Notes: generated from the sequence alone by a model not told the origin. Numbered from the stretch's first letter, positions 1-9,392 are shown. The stretch is DNA of 64,000 nucleotides from Planctomycetota bacterium (GCA_020638655.1 JACKIC010000004.1:62001-126000); one strand, 5' to 3'. A program made the numbers and translations.

Positions 1-129
1 GGTCTTGCGCACGCAGCGGCCCTGGTCGGTGTCGAACAGCTCGACGACGGCCTCGGGCGCGTCCTTGAGCAGCACCGCGGGCGCGGCCGGCGCGGGCGGT
101 CTTGGTGGTGGTGCGTGGTGCGCCGACAC
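1..129 (-). CDS. partial CDS, N-terminal end only, unknown function
   Basis: An open frame runs off the left edge of the window in the same direction as the next gene. From a GTG at 127-129 it reads VSAHHAPPPRPPAPAAPAVL and then an acidic stretch with a single cysteine. A proline-rich start followed by ordinary-looking sequence is plausible for a real N-terminus. It would lie 51 bp downstream of the stop of the 181-1005 gene, so the two could share a transcript. An earlier GTG at 166-168 is also in frame. Only 43 codons are visible and I recognise no family, so both the start and the reality of the gene are uncertain. Confidence 0.35.
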   Translation of the reverse strand, partial: MSAHHAPPPRPPAPAAPAVLLKDAPEAVVELFDTDQGRCVRKT

Positions 130-180
130 GGGCGAATCAGGGTAGGCCAAGGCGCCGGCGCGCGCCACGGGCGCGGCGAC

Positions 181-1005
181 TCAGCGGCGCCGCAGCTCCT
201 GCTCGAGCGCGGTCGCCAGGTCGTGGCTCGGCCACGTCCTGCTCGGCTTCATCGTCACGAGGTTGGTGTGCATCAGCGGATGGTCGACCTTGGCTCGCGG
301 CAGCTCGAGCCAGTCGCGCACCTCCAGCACAGCCAGCGCCTCGGCGGGATACAGCTGCAGGCCCGGGTCGTCGAAGGTGCCGCCGCGCCGCTGCGCCTCG
401 TCGATGTGCAGGTCGAGCACCTCCGCCAGCTGCTGCGCCAGCAGCCTCGGTTCGCCGGTCCAGTGCAGCAGCACGCCTTCGTAGGGCCCCAGCCGCGCCC
501 CAGGGCTCTGCCGCGCGCCGTGGCGCAGGGCCAGGAGGTCGCGCACGAACAGCGCCAGGTGATCGTTCTCGGTGAAGGCGCCGTCGGGCAGTTCGCGCAG
601 CAGGTCGTAGAGCTCTTCGGCGTGCGGGTCGCGCAGGGCGAGCCCGAGCAGGGTGGTCCAGGCGGCGTGGGCCAGCGAGAACGGCAGCCGCTCGACGCGC
701 CCGCGGCGCAGCGGCGCGGTCTGCTGGCGGGCCCGCAGCAGCAGCGAGGTCCGGCGCATCGACTGGCCGATGCGGGCCTCGTCGAAGCCCTGGCCGTCGC
801 CGTTCAGCACGCGCACCATGCCCTGACCGAGGTGCCACGAGCCGAGCATCCAGGCGGCGACGTGCACCTGGGTGCGGCGCGCGGGCACGCCCAGGCTCTG
901 CTCGAGCTGCGCGACCTGGTCGTCGTGCAGGAACTGCCGGTTGGCCGGGCGGTCGGCCCACTCGGTCAGGTTGCGACGCAGGGTGGTGATCGCGGTGAGC
1001 GACAT
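181..1005 (-). CDS. hypothetical protein, Imm49-like helical fold (tentative)
   Basis: A 274-residue soluble protein with no signal peptide or membrane segment and a largely alpha-helical, Arg/Leu-rich composition. The layout resembles Imm49-type immunity proteins: a helical N-terminal half, a conserved-looking ALRDPHAEELYDLL segment near residue 125, then a long helix containing LAEVLDLHIDEAQ, a PAEALAVLEVRDW stretch, and a C-terminal HPLMHTNLV motif. Imm49 proteins neutralise polymorphic toxins, but no toxin gene is visible next to this one, so function is not established. ATG start at 1003-1005. The 60-odd bp between it and the rightward membrane protein gene (start near 1061-1067) would hold both promoters. 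The family link is from memory of the pattern only. Confidence 0.6.
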   Translation of the reverse strand: MSLTAITTLRRNLTEWADRPANRQFLHDDQVAQLEQSLGVPARRTQVHVAAWMLGSWHLGQGMVRVLNGDGQGFDEARIGQSMRRTSLLLRARQQTAPLRRGRVERLPFSLAHAAWTTLLGLALRDPHAEELYDLLRELPDGAFTENDHLALFVRDLLALRHGARQSPGARLGPYEGVLLHWTGEPRLLAQQLAEVLDLHIDEAQRRGGTFDDPGLQLYPAEALAVLEVRDWLELPRAKVDHPLMHTNLVTMKPSRTWPSHDLATALEQELRRR

Positions 1006-1066
1006 CGCGGCACAAGCTAACCCTTCGTGCGGCCGGGAACGATGCGTAGACTGCGGCGCCGTGCCA

Positions 1067-1876
1067 ATGCTGCGCTGGTTGCTCTACGGGTTGTTGCCGG
1101 CGATCGCCGCCGTGCTGGTGTTCGTCGGCGTCGGCGGACCGCGCCTCGCGGCGCTCGGCCTCGCGGCCGGGATCGCGGTGCCGTTCGGTCTGCTGACCGC
1201 CTGGCCGGCCTGGCCCTGGGAGATCGACCTGCAGGCGGGCACCGCGCTCTCGTGGTTGTTCTGGTGCGTCGCGTTCGCGGGCGTGCTCGGCACGCTGCAC
1301 GACCTGCGTTGGCTGCCGAAGATGCTGACCATCCCGCTCGAGGCCGCGCTGGTGGTGATGTTGCCGTGGGTGTTGTCGGCGCCGCTGCGGCCGCGGTGGT
1401 CGTTCGAGCGCGGCCTGCTCTACCTCAGCGTCGCCTGGCTCGGGCTTGTGGTGGTGTGGTGGACGCTGCGTCGCGCGTCGGAGACCAGGCCCGGCATGCT
1501 CGTGCCCGCTGCCGGCGTGCTGTGCCTGTCGGGTGACCTGTGGCTGGTGTTGTCGCGCGACCACGACCTGTCGTGGCAGCTGCTCGCCGCCGGCATCGCG
1601 GCGCTGGCGACGGCGATGTTGGTCTCGACCTGGAAGCGGCCGTTCCAGCTGGGTTCGGGCGCCACGCTGGTAATCGTGCTGCTGCACGGCGGCATGTTGC
1701 TGGCCTGCCGCGTCTACGCCGGGTTCCCGCCCGGCGCCCTGCTGCTGGCGCTGCTGGCGCCCGTGCCGCTGTGGGTGAGCTCGCACCGCAACTTCGACGA
1801 CAGCCGGCGCACCGGCGCGTGCATCGGGCTGGGCCTGTCGGCGGCGATGCTCGGCGTCGCCTGCGGCGTCCTCTGA
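1067..1876 (+). CDS. hypothetical polytopic membrane protein
   Basis: About 269 residues, almost entirely hydrophobic, with around eight predicted membrane helices (for example LLYGLLPAIAAVLVFVGVGG at the N-terminus and the LLLALLAPVPLWV region near the C-terminus). Short charged loops lie between them, including ERGLLY and an RRASETRPG loop near the middle. No catalytic or transporter motif is recognised. The gene faces away from the preceding minus-strand gene. ATG at 1067 is preceded two codons earlier by an in-frame GTG at 1061 that could be the true start. The stop TGA at 1874-1876 is followed after one base by the left inverted repeat of an insertion sequence, so the element sits directly behind this gene without disrupting it. 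Confidence 0.7.
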   Translation: MLRWLLYGLLPAIAAVLVFVGVGGPRLAALGLAAGIAVPFGLLTAWPAWPWEIDLQAGTALSWLFWCVAFAGVLGTLHDLRWLPKMLTIPLEAALVVMLPWVLSAPLRPRWSFERGLLYLSVAWLGLVVVWWTLRRASETRPGMLVPAAGVLCLSGDLWLVLSRDHDLSWQLLAAGIAALATAMLVSTWKRPFQLGSGATLVIVLLHGGMLLACRVYAGFPPGALLLALLAPVPLWVSSHRNFDDSRRTGACIGLGLSAAMLGVACGVL

Positions 1877-1877
1877 A

Positions 1878-3089
1878 GGAACTGCTGGCTTTGTTGGGGG
1901 CGCAGTTCGCACGGATTTTGCGGTCAGGTGTCATGGCGGGGCGCGTGCGACCACAGAGCTGGCACCGATGTCCTTCGTGCCCCCCTTCTGTCCCTCCAAC
2001 ATCTGTCCGGCCCACAAGAAGCCCGAGAAGCGCTGGTTCACGCGCGAGGGCTACTACCAGCCCAAGTGCCGCACGGTGCGCGTGCCCAGGTTCCGCTGCA
2101 ACCTATGCGGTCGCGGTTTCTCGCGTCAGACGTTCCGTCACGATTACCGCGATCACAAGCCGCACACGAACGCAGCCACCTACCTGCACCTCGTCAGCGG
2201 CGTCGGCCTGCGGCAGACCGGGCGGTTGGTCGGTCTCGACGTGCACAGCGTGCAAGGCAAGCTACGCAAGATGTCGCGCACGTGCCGGCGCCTGCACGCC
2301 AACCTGTGCGTCGAGCTGCGCGCGTCGGAGTTCCTGCTCGACGAAGAGGAGACCTATGAGAATTCGTCGATCCGCACGGTGACGATGCCGGTCGTCATCG
2401 AACGCAAGACGTGGTTCGTGGTGGCGGCGACCGCGGGGCCGATCCGCCGGTTGGCCAAGGCCGGGACGCGGCGACGACGCTGGCAGGAGCGCGACGAGAA
2501 GAAGCGCGGGCGCCGTCCCGACACGAGCAGGGCCTGCGTACGCAAGACGCTCGAGGACCTGCGCCGCCGACTCCCCGAGGGAGCCAAGATCCAGCTGCAC
2601 AGCGACCTCAAGAGCAGCTACGCGACGCTGGCGAGGAGCGTGTTCGGCGACGCGGTCATGCATCTGCGCACGCCGGGGTGCGCCGCGCGGACCACCGCGA
2701 ACCCGCTGTTCCCGATCAATACGACGCTGGCGATGACGCGCGACAACAACGGCAGGCTGCGGCGCAAGTCGTGGTTGGTGAGCAAGAAGGCCGAGCGCCT
2801 CGTCGAACAGATGCAGTTGTTCGCCTGCTACCGCAACTACGTGCGCACACGCTTCAACAGCGACGCGCCCGGCGAGACGCCGGGCAGGCTGCTCGGGCTG
2901 ATCGAGCGCAACTTGCAGGCGCACGAGGTTCTCGGTTGGGCGCAGCTGTGGGGGCGACGCAGCATCCACCCCACCAGCGCCGAGGGGGACAGGACGCACG
3001 ACATGGCCGCGGCGGGATGATCCTGTGGCACGCACAGGGTCCCGCCTGCGGCTCGCCGTTTCGGAGCCCACACTAAAGCCAGCAGTTCT
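1878..3089 (+). mobile_element. complete insertion sequence with inverted ends
   Basis: A 1.2-kb element with one intact transposase gene (1968-3020). The left end at 1878-1892 reads GGAACTGCTGGCTTT. The right end at 3075-3088 is the perfect inverse of the last 14 bases of it. Beyond those bases the inner arms agree only partly (GTTGGGG against AGTGTGGG). I find no clear target-site duplication: the outer flanks CTCTGAA and GTGCGAT do not match. The element inserted just behind a stop codon on its left and a few bases from the stop of the convergent gene on its right, so no gene is broken. The same end sequence recurs in the small element at 12682-12798. Confidence 0.8.
1968..3020 (+). CDS. 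DDE-type transposase with N-terminal zinc ribbon
   Basis: A 350-residue protein. The N-terminus carries a cysteine-rich zinc-ribbon-like segment (CPSNIC, then FRCNLCGRGFSRQTF near residues 42-56), followed by a helical region typical of DNA recognition. Acidic candidates for a DDE catalytic triad are the LLDEEETYE segment near residue 125, HSDLKSSY near 210, and a glutamate in KKAERLVEQM near 275. The following LFACYRNYVRTRFN pattern is seen in IS1-like transposases that carry a zinc ribbon. It would cut and join the element ends at 1878 and 3089. The frame is intact, so the element could be active. Assignment to an exact IS family needs comparison with ISfinder. IS1/IS1595-like is my best guess. 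Confidence 0.75.
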   Translation: MSFVPPFCPSNICPAHKKPEKRWFTREGYYQPKCRTVRVPRFRCNLCGRGFSRQTFRHDYRDHKPHTNAATYLHLVSGVGLRQTGRLVGLDVHSVQGKLRKMSRTCRRLHANLCVELRASEFLLDEEETYENSSIRTVTMPVVIERKTWFVVAATAGPIRRLAKAGTRRRRWQERDEKKRGRRPDTSRACVRKTLEDLRRRLPEGAKIQLHSDLKSSYATLARSVFGDAVMHLRTPGCAARTTANPLFPINTTLAMTRDNNGRLRRKSWLVSKKAERLVEQMQLFACYRNYVRTRFNSDAPGETPGRLLGLIERNLQAHEVLGWAQLWGRRSIHPTSAEGDRTHDMAAAG

Positions 3090-3098
3090 GTGCGATCC

Positions 3099-5150
3099 TC
3101 AGTAGATGAGGACGCTGGTCGGCTCGCTGACCATCGTCGGGCCGGTGCTCGGGTCGAGCACCACGAACGCGTGGTTCAGCGACAGGCCGGCGAAGGCCGG
3201 GTAGTTCGGGAAGTTGAACGACGCCGAGGCCTTGCCCTGCGCGTCGAGGAACCCGAACGAGTTCGCATACATCGCCGAGTTGGCGGCGGCGAGCGAACCG
3301 TTGAACCAGAAGTCCACGTTCAGCGGGATCTGCAGCTGCTGGAACGGCAGGCCCGGGCGGGTGCCGCTCGCGGTGCCGGCGATCAGGTAGATGAAGCCGG
3401 CGTTGGCGACGCCCGCGTCGAGCTGGAACGACTGCGTGCCGCCGGTGCCCGGGATCGAGGTCGGGGTGGCCTGCATCGCGCCGATGTGGCCCTTTACGAT
3501 CGCGCTCAGGCTCGAGGCCGCGGGCGTGGCGGTGAAGAACGGGCGGGTGATGAAGTCGCCGTTGTTGTTGAAGCCCAGGGTGCTGCTGTCGCCCGACGGG
3601 AACTGCAGCGGGCCGGAGATGTTGGTCACCTGCTGGGTGTTGACGTTGCTGCCGAACGACTCGTCCTGCAGCAGCTGCAGCTCGAGGCCGCGCACCGGGT
3701 CGTAGCTGTAGAGGGCGTTGTAGTTGGTGCTGTTGAGCAGCACCGTCGGCTGGAACATGATCTGACCGCGCTCGTTCATCTTCGGCGTGCCGGTGCCGTT
3801 GACGATGCCGCCGCCCGAGGTCGAGCCGATCACGCCGCCGGGCACGCCCGGGGCCGGATCGCCTTCGCGCGCGATCACGCGCACGTTGCCCGCGGTGCCG
3901 GCGAAGATCGCCGCGTCGTTGTCGCTGGTGACGTTCGCGCCGGCGACGAAGCCGACGAAGGCGACGCCGCCGTTGTCGGTGTAGCTGATGCCGGTGGTGA
4001 TGGTCGCCAGGTTCTCGCCGACGGCGAGGCCCGTGATCGCGTCACCCTTGCGCACCACCATTTGCACGCCGCCGAGGCCGCCGGCGAAGATCGCGCCGTC
4101 GTTCTGGCCGGGCACGGTGTCGCCGTTGGCGGTCGCCGAGTAGAAGGCCGTCTGACCCGTCTGCGAGAAGCCCTGGGCCAGCGTCGGCGAGCCCGAGTAG
4201 ATCGCGCCGACGGTGCCCGGCGCTGCGTCGCCCTCGCGCATCAGGATGTTGTGCACGTTGCCCGGCAGGGTGAGCAGGATCACCTTGTCGTCGTTGGCGG
4301 TGGCGGGGTTGGTGCCGAGCGTCGTCGACAGCGTCTCGTCGTGCACGACCATGCCGGCGTCGTTGATCGCGGCGTTGAAGCCGAGCGTGGCGATCGCGAC
4401 GTCGCCGTTGAGCAGCGTGTCGCCTTCGCGGATCAGGAACTGCAGGTTGCCGGGCGTGCCGATGATCCAGGCGTTGTCGTTCTCGGTGCCGTTGACGTCA
4501 CCGCCGGTCAGCGCGCTCTTGAACACCGCGACGCCCTGGCCGCTGAGGGCCGACGCCTGCTGCGAGATGCTGCTGAACGAGGTGTTCAGCGTCGAGCCGC
4601 CCGACGGCGCGAGGTCGCCGCGGCGGGCGAGGATCACCAGCGCGTTGGGGGTGCCCCAGTAGATCGCGGTGCTGTTGGTGCCGGTGCCGGTGTAGACGAC
4701 GCCGGGGCCGTTCAGCGAGGCGCCGAACATGATCAGGCCGCCGTAGGGGCTGATCATGTAGCTGCTCGGCAGGCCGGCGCCCGTCGGCGAGCCCGTCGAG
4801 CTGCTCGACGTGTTGAGGGTCACGCCCGGGAGCGTCAGCGACGGCTCCTGGTCACCCGCCTGCAGGAACATGTGCACGTCGCCGTTGGCGCGGCCGAAGA
4901 ACATGCCGCGCTCGGTCAGCGTGCCCCCGGTGGTGTTGAGCAGGCGCGCGCGGAACAGCACGTTGCCGTCGAGGTCCATCACGGGCGTGTCGAACGGGCC
5001 CGAGCCGCCGATCGTGACGCCGGGCTGGCTGAGGATCGGGTCGTCGACCGCGGAGAGCACTTCGCCCTGGGTCGGGAGCAGGCCTTGGGCAGCGGCGTTG
5101 GCCGCGGCGAACGCGAGGAGGAGGGGGGTGAGGATACGGGTGGAGGTCAT
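3099..5150 (-). CDS. secreted NxxGxxAF tandem-repeat protein
   Basis: About 683 residues from the ATG at 5148-5150, chosen because it opens a clean signal peptide (MTSTRILTPLLLAFAAANAAAQ, cleavage after AAAQ). The mature part has repeated units of roughly 60-70 residues. Each holds an Asn-x-x-Gly-x-x-x-Phe type motif (for example NDAGMVVHDE, NERGQIMFQP, NNNGDFI) and a REGDPAPG-like turn (REGDAAPGTVG, REGDPAPGVPG, RKGDAITGLAVG). This is the pattern of the 'choice-of-anchor tandem repeat NxxGxxAF' / DUF7453 proteins common in planctomycetes. The last 120 residues form the C-terminal module shared with other exported proteins here (FNFPNYPAFAGLSL). Probably a cell-surface beta-structured protein. 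Its ligand is unknown. It ends ten bases from the insertion sequence. Confidence 0.8.
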   Translation of the reverse strand: MTSTRILTPLLLAFAAANAAAQGLLPTQGEVLSAVDDPILSQPGVTIGGSGPFDTPVMDLDGNVLFRARLLNTTGGTLTERGMFFGRANGDVHMFLQAGDQEPSLTLPGVTLNTSSSSTGSPTGAGLPSSYMISPYGGLIMFGASLNGPGVVYTGTGTNSTAIYWGTPNALVILARRGDLAPSGGSTLNTSFSSISQQASALSGQGVAVFKSALTGGDVNGTENDNAWIIGTPGNLQFLIREGDTLLNGDVAIATLGFNAAINDAGMVVHDETLSTTLGTNPATANDDKVILLTLPGNVHNILMREGDAAPGTVGAIYSGSPTLAQGFSQTGQTAFYSATANGDTVPGQNDGAIFAGGLGGVQMVVRKGDAITGLAVGENLATITTGISYTDNGGVAFVGFVAGANVTSDNDAAIFAGTAGNVRVIAREGDPAPGVPGGVIGSTSGGGIVNGTGTPKMNERGQIMFQPTVLLNSTNYNALYSYDPVRGLELQLLQDESFGSNVNTQQVTNISGPLQFPSGDSSTLGFNNNGDFITRPFFTATPAASSLSAIVKGHIGAMQATPTSIPGTGGTQSFQLDAGVANAGFIYLIAGTASGTRPGLPFQQLQIPLNVDFWFNGSLAAANSAMYANSFGFLDAQGKASASFNFPNYPAFAGLSLNHAFVVLDPSTGPTMVSEPTSVLIY

Positions 5151-5337
5151 GAAGACTGCCGGGAACGCGGGAGGGGTGGTGGGGGCGTTGGCGGCGCGAT
5201 GCGCCACCAAGAATGGCGATGTTTCCCGGCGCGAAGCCGGCGCTCCCCGGCCGGTTTGCGCGGATTCCTCGCCCCGCGCGCGAGGTTTCGGTGGCGACGC
5301 GACTTGGGATCGGCCGGGGCCGGTCTCGAAGCGCGAC

Positions 5338-5997
5338 TCAGGCTTGCGCTGGACCGCGTAGCTCGCCGCCCTCAGCCCGCGCCATGCTGTGCGCGTGCAG
5401 TCGGGAGAGCAGCAGTTGGGCGGTTACCGCGCCGCACAGCGCCATCGTCATGTCCCACTGCGCGTCCCATGGGTCGCCCTGCATGCCGAGCCATTCGGGA
5501 CCGGCGTCGGGATAGAAGACGAGCACCACCGCCATCTCGAGCAGTTCGTAGCTGGCGCTGAACGCCAGGCAGCAGCCGGTGACGAGCCAGAACAGCGTCT
5601 GCCGCGCGGGGATGCCGCGGCGGCGGATCAGCCACTCGCGCAGCAGGATCGCCGGCACGAAGCCCTGGAAGAAGTGCCCGATGCGATCGACCGGGTTGCG
5701 CTCGAGGCCCAGCAGGTCCATCAGCGCCTTGGGGAACGGCACCTCGGCGAAGGTGTAGCGACCGCCCAGGCACTGGATCACGAAGAACCAGGTCAGCAGC
5801 ACGTACGAGAGGTCGGAGAAGCAGAACCAGTGGCGCCGCACCGCGAACACCAGCATCACGGTGCACAGCGGCAGCACTTCGAAGGCCCACGTCGGCTTGT
5901 CGCCGGCGCCCGCAAACGACCACGCCGCGACGGCGACGCAGAAGATCGCGAGGCTCGGGAACAGCCACGGGCGCGGCGGCAGGTGCGTGCCGGTCAC
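5338..5997 (-). CDS. yjdF: YjdF-like inner membrane protein (DUF2238)
   Basis: A 219-residue integral membrane protein with about six hydrophobic segments. It carries the hallmark DUF2238/YjdF signatures: NPVDRIGHFFQGFVPAILLR near residues 102-121, SASYELLEMAVVLVF near 146-160, and DPWDAQWDMTMAL near 175-187. The conserved acidic, His and Trp residues in these motifs lie at membrane boundaries. The molecular role of the family is not known. The gene stands ten bases downstream of the large haem-binding dehydrogenase gene on the same strand, so it is probably cotranscribed with it, although no functional link is evident. Length agrees with the usual 200-220 residues. Confidence 0.85.
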   Translation of the reverse strand: MTGTHLPPRPWLFPSLAIFCVAVAAWSFAGAGDKPTWAFEVLPLCTVMLVFAVRRHWFCFSDLSYVLLTWFFVIQCLGGRYTFAEVPFPKALMDLLGLERNPVDRIGHFFQGFVPAILLREWLIRRRGIPARQTLFWLVTGCCLAFSASYELLEMAVVLVFYPDAGPEWLGMQGDPWDAQWDMTMALCGAVTAQLLLSRLHAHSMARAEGGELRGPAQA

Positions 5998-6007
5998 GGG
6001 CAGGACC

Positions 6008-9000
6008 TCACTTCTGGTTGGCGAGGAAGGCGACGAGGTCCCGCAGCTGGCGGTGGTTCAGCGCGCCGGCCATCGGCGGCATCGCGCTGGTGCTGCTCGC
6101 CTCGCGCTTCGCGATCCGGTTCCACGCGACCTCCTGCGCTGCGCCGGTCGTGTCGACGATCGTCAGCATGCCGTCCTGATCCTTGCTGACGAAGCCGACC
6201 AGCAGCCCGCCGTCGTGCAGGTGGATCGTGGTCGAGCCGAAGCCCTCGGCGATCTTGGCGCTCGGCGCGACCAGCGACTCGAGCAGGTAGGCGCGCGGTT
6301 GCCGCTTGCCGATGCCGTCGAGCACGGGGCCGGCGTTGCCGCCGTTGCCGCCGAGCGTGTGGCAGCGCGTGCAGCGCGTCGCCTCGTTGTCGAAGAAGAT
6401 CTTGCGGCCCTGCTTGGGGTCGCCGCCCTCGAGGCACGCGGCGTAGGCGCGCATCGGGTCGGCCGCGTCGCCGGCGCCTTCGAGCGCGGCCAGCAGCTCG
6501 GTGAGCTTCGGGTCGCCCTGCTTCGCGGCGGCCTCGACGAGATCGAGCTGCAGCGCGGGTTCGACCTGCTTCTGCTGCAGGCGCTCGAGCCAGGTGCGCA
6601 GCACGGCCGCCGCGGCGGGGTCCTTCATGTCGCCGAGCGCCGCGAACGCCGCCTGCCGCTCGCCGACCGGCGCGTTGTCGAGCAACGACGCGAGCACCGG
6701 CACGGCCTTGGCCGGCGCGCTGCGCGACAGCAGCGCGACGGCGCGCTTGCGCAGCGGCACCGGCGCGTCGGCGGGGATCGCCTCGACGGTCGCGACCAGC
6801 TCGGCGGCGCGCAGCGCGTCGAGCGCATCGAGGGCCGCGACGCGCGCCTCGACCTTGGCCTGCTTGTCGCCGACGAGCGCGGCGAGGTGCTGGCCGCAGC
6901 CCGCGAGCTTCAGCTCGCCGACGGCCTCGGCGGCGCGCTCGGCGACCTCGGGGTCCTGCAGCAGCTGCGGCACTGCGGCCGCGAAGCTTGCCGCGACGCG
7001 GTCGGCGCCGGGGTGGGTGCACGGGCGCCAGTTGCCGAACACGCGGTCCTGACCGTGCGGCTGCGGCCACTCGGCGAGGATCGCGATCGCCTCGACGCGC
7101 GTCTTGGTCGGGTGCGCCTTCGAGGTCGCGACGTGCACGAGCGTCTCGCCGTTCTCGACCGCGCCGAGCATGCGGTTGGCGTTGAGCGCGCGCCAGTCGA
7201 TCGGTTCGAGGTCGGGGTGGTCGTCGGTTGCGAGCTGCGCCAGCGCGGGCATCGCGGCATCGATCGGCTCGCCGTAGATGCCGCGCGCAGCCTCCTGTCG
7301 CAGCGTGGCGTCCGTGTCGGTGAGGAACTCGGCGACGATCGGGTCGCGCAGGTGGATCAGCGCGAGCAGCACGCCGCGGCGCACCGCGGGACTGGGATCT
7401 GCGCGGCGGTCGTGCAGGACCTGTTGCGCACCGATGCTCGCCAGCGCGAACACCGCGGCGTGGCGCAGCACGTGGTCGCGGTCGTCGTTCTGCCGCAGCA
7501 GCTCGACCAGCTCCTTGCCGGCGTTCTTCGGCGCGTTCTCACCGAGGCGCGCCAGGGCCAGCGCCGCCTCCTTCTGCACGCGGCCGTTGCCGTCGTCGAG
7601 TGCCTTGACCAGCTGCCGGCCGGCGCTCGCGACGCGCGCGTCGCCGAGCACGCGCGCGGCCATCGCGCGCACGTCCGCGTCGCCGTCGCCGAGCAGCGCC
7701 GGGATCGGCGCCAGCGCGCCCGGGTCCTTGCGGCCGAGGATGCCCAGGCCCCAGATGCCGTGCAGGCGCGCGAGCCGCGAGTCGGGATCGCTCAGCGCCG
7801 CGGTCAACACGTCGCGCGCGTCCAGGTCGACCAGCGCGAACTGCGCCGCCTGGCGCACGCGGCGATCGGGGTGCGCGAGCAGGCTGCGCAGCTGCGTGGT
7901 CGGGCGCTTGGTGAGGTCGCTGGCGAGCAGCGCGGCGCCGTTGCGCAGCGCCATGTCGTTCGCCATCTGCGGCGTGCGCACGCGGTAGATGCGGCCCTTG
8001 CCGGTCTTGTTCCAGCCCGACACCCAGTCGGAGACGTACAGCGAGCCGTCGGGTGCGAAGTCGACGTCGGTGGCGAGGATGCTCCAGATCGGCTTCTGCA
8101 CGCTGACCAGCTCGAAGCCGGCGCCCTGCCGCTGCACGCGCAGCGCGTGCACGCCGCTGTACGAACGCCCGCCGCGGAAGTCGCACAGGAAGAAGCAGTC
8201 GCGGTAGCGGTCGGGCAGGCCGACGCCGGGGTCGTAGACCAGGCCCGAGGGCCCGTCGGCGAAGTTCATGATCGGCGGCATGATCCAGGCGGGCTGGCCC
8301 GGGTGGCGCGGATGCCACATCTTCTCGCGGTTCCACGCGCCGCGGTCGGACAGCCACTGGTAGCCGATGCGCCAGCCGCTGTCGGCGCCGGGCACGATCG
8401 GCACGAAGCGCGCGCGGTCGCCGCCGTCGCTGTTGTTGTCGCCGGTGAACAGGTCGCCCCACTGGTCGAAGGCCAGCTCCTGCGGGTTGCGCAGGCCGTG
8501 ATGCACGACCTCGAGATCGCTGCCGTCGAGCTCGCAGCGCAGCACCGCGCCTTCGTGCGGATAGGCGAAGGTCTTGCCCTCCTGCTCGACGTGGAAGCCG
8601 CGGTCGCCGATCGAGAAGTAGAGGCGGCGGTCGGGGCCGACGATCAGCCCGTGCAGGTCGTGGCCGATCAGCGAGGTGTGCACGCCGTAGCCGTCGTGCA
8701 CGACGTGGCGCTCGTCGGCGACGCCGTCGTCGTCGGTGTCCCGCAGCCGCCACAGCTTGGGGATGTTGGTGAAGAACACGTCGTCACCGACCGGCAACAC
8801 GCCCGAGCCGATGCCGTCGGCGAGGTCGGTGAAGCCGGTGGCGAACACCGTCGAGCGGTCGAGCGTGCCGTTGCGGTCGGTGTCGACCAGCATCCGCACG
8901 CGCTCGGGGAACGCGGCGTACTTGGGGATGTCCTTGCTGATGTACTTCTCGTACTTGGCGATGCGGTCGGCGACCGTCAGGCACGCGAGGTCGTCGTCCT

Positions 9001-9304
9001 TCCACTGCATGTAGCTGCGCGTGTCGAACACGCCGTCGTTGATGCGGAAGGTCTCGGCGACGTAGACGCGACCCTTGCCGTCGATCGAGAAGGCGACGAT
9101 GTTGCAGACGTCGGGTTCGGCCGCGACGAGGTCGCAGACCAGGCCGGGCGCCAGCTCGAACGACTTGATCTGCTCCTGACCCTCGTTGCTCGCGGCCGCG
9201 ATCTTCAGCGCGCCGGACGGGTCCTGGGCCGCCTGTCCGTGTTGGGCCGTGGCGAAGGTCGAGAGCGCGACGGCGGCCGTCGCGAGCGGGAAGGCGAAGG
9301 ACAT
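6008..9304 (-). CDS. PVC-type haem-binding membrane-bound dehydrogenase, beta-propeller plus HEAT plus CxxCH
   Basis: About 1098 residues from the ATG at 9302-9304, which gives a signal peptide (MSFAFPLATAAVALSTFATA). Order of parts: an N-terminal six-bladed propeller-like region of the PVC-type membrane-bound dehydrogenase family (VYVAETFRIND near residue 80, LIVGPDRRLYFSIGDRG near 205, GLRNPQELAFDQWGDLFTGD near 250). Next comes a long array of HEAT-like helical repeats (about residues 460-900). Last is a C-terminal single-haem cytochrome domain with CTRCH and a distal MPPMAG methionine candidate. Such proteins are abundant in planctomycetes and are thought to act in periplasmic oxidation, possibly of sugars. 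The substrate is unknown. The 88-bp gap to the divergent hydrolase gene would hold both promoters. Confidence 0.88.
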   Translation of the reverse strand: MSFAFPLATAAVALSTFATAQHGQAAQDPSGALKIAAASNEGQEQIKSFELAPGLVCDLVAAEPDVCNIVAFSIDGKGRVYVAETFRINDGVFDTRSYMQWKDDDLACLTVADRIAKYEKYISKDIPKYAAFPERVRMLVDTDRNGTLDRSTVFATGFTDLADGIGSGVLPVGDDVFFTNIPKLWRLRDTDDDGVADERHVVHDGYGVHTSLIGHDLHGLIVGPDRRLYFSIGDRGFHVEQEGKTFAYPHEGAVLRCELDGSDLEVVHHGLRNPQELAFDQWGDLFTGDNNSDGGDRARFVPIVPGADSGWRIGYQWLSDRGAWNREKMWHPRHPGQPAWIMPPIMNFADGPSGLVYDPGVGLPDRYRDCFFLCDFRGGRSYSGVHALRVQRQGAGFELVSVQKPIWSILATDVDFAPDGSLYVSDWVSGWNKTGKGRIYRVRTPQMANDMALRNGAALLASDLTKRPTTQLRSLLAHPDRRVRQAAQFALVDLDARDVLTAALSDPDSRLARLHGIWGLGILGRKDPGALAPIPALLGDGDADVRAMAARVLGDARVASAGRQLVKALDDGNGRVQKEAALALARLGENAPKNAGKELVELLRQNDDRDHVLRHAAVFALASIGAQQVLHDRRADPSPAVRRGVLLALIHLRDPIVAEFLTDTDATLRQEAARGIYGEPIDAAMPALAQLATDDHPDLEPIDWRALNANRMLGAVENGETLVHVATSKAHPTKTRVEAIAILAEWPQPHGQDRVFGNWRPCTHPGADRVAASFAAAVPQLLQDPEVAERAAEAVGELKLAGCGQHLAALVGDKQAKVEARVAALDALDALRAAELVATVEAIPADAPVPLRKRAVALLSRSAPAKAVPVLASLLDNAPVGERQAAFAALGDMKDPAAAAVLRTWLERLQQKQVEPALQLDLVEAAAKQGDPKLTELLAALEGAGDAADPMRAYAACLEGGDPKQGRKIFFDNEATRCTRCHTLGGNGGNAGPVLDGIGKRQPRAYLLESLVAPSAKIAEGFGSTTIHLHDGGLLVGFVSKDQDGMLTIVDTTGAAQEVAWNRIAKREASSTSAMPPMAGALNHRQLRDLVAFLANQK

Positions 9305-9392
9305 GGCCGCGGATGTTGGGGGGGGCGGCGCCGCCCTGCAACTCTCGGATCGGAACGATCCGGAACGGGCTCGGCTCGTTATCGTGCGGCGC

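Noticed and set aside
1871..3096. Target-site duplication around the insertion sequence
   Set aside because: The flanks CTCTGAA and GTGCGAT do not match in any reasonable register.
3090..5561. Long open frame on the plus strand opposite the NxxGxxAF protein
   Set aside because: It is the antisense shadow of a strongly supported signal-peptide-bearing gene, with Arg/Val/Glu-rich low-complexity sequence typical of GC-rich antisense frames.
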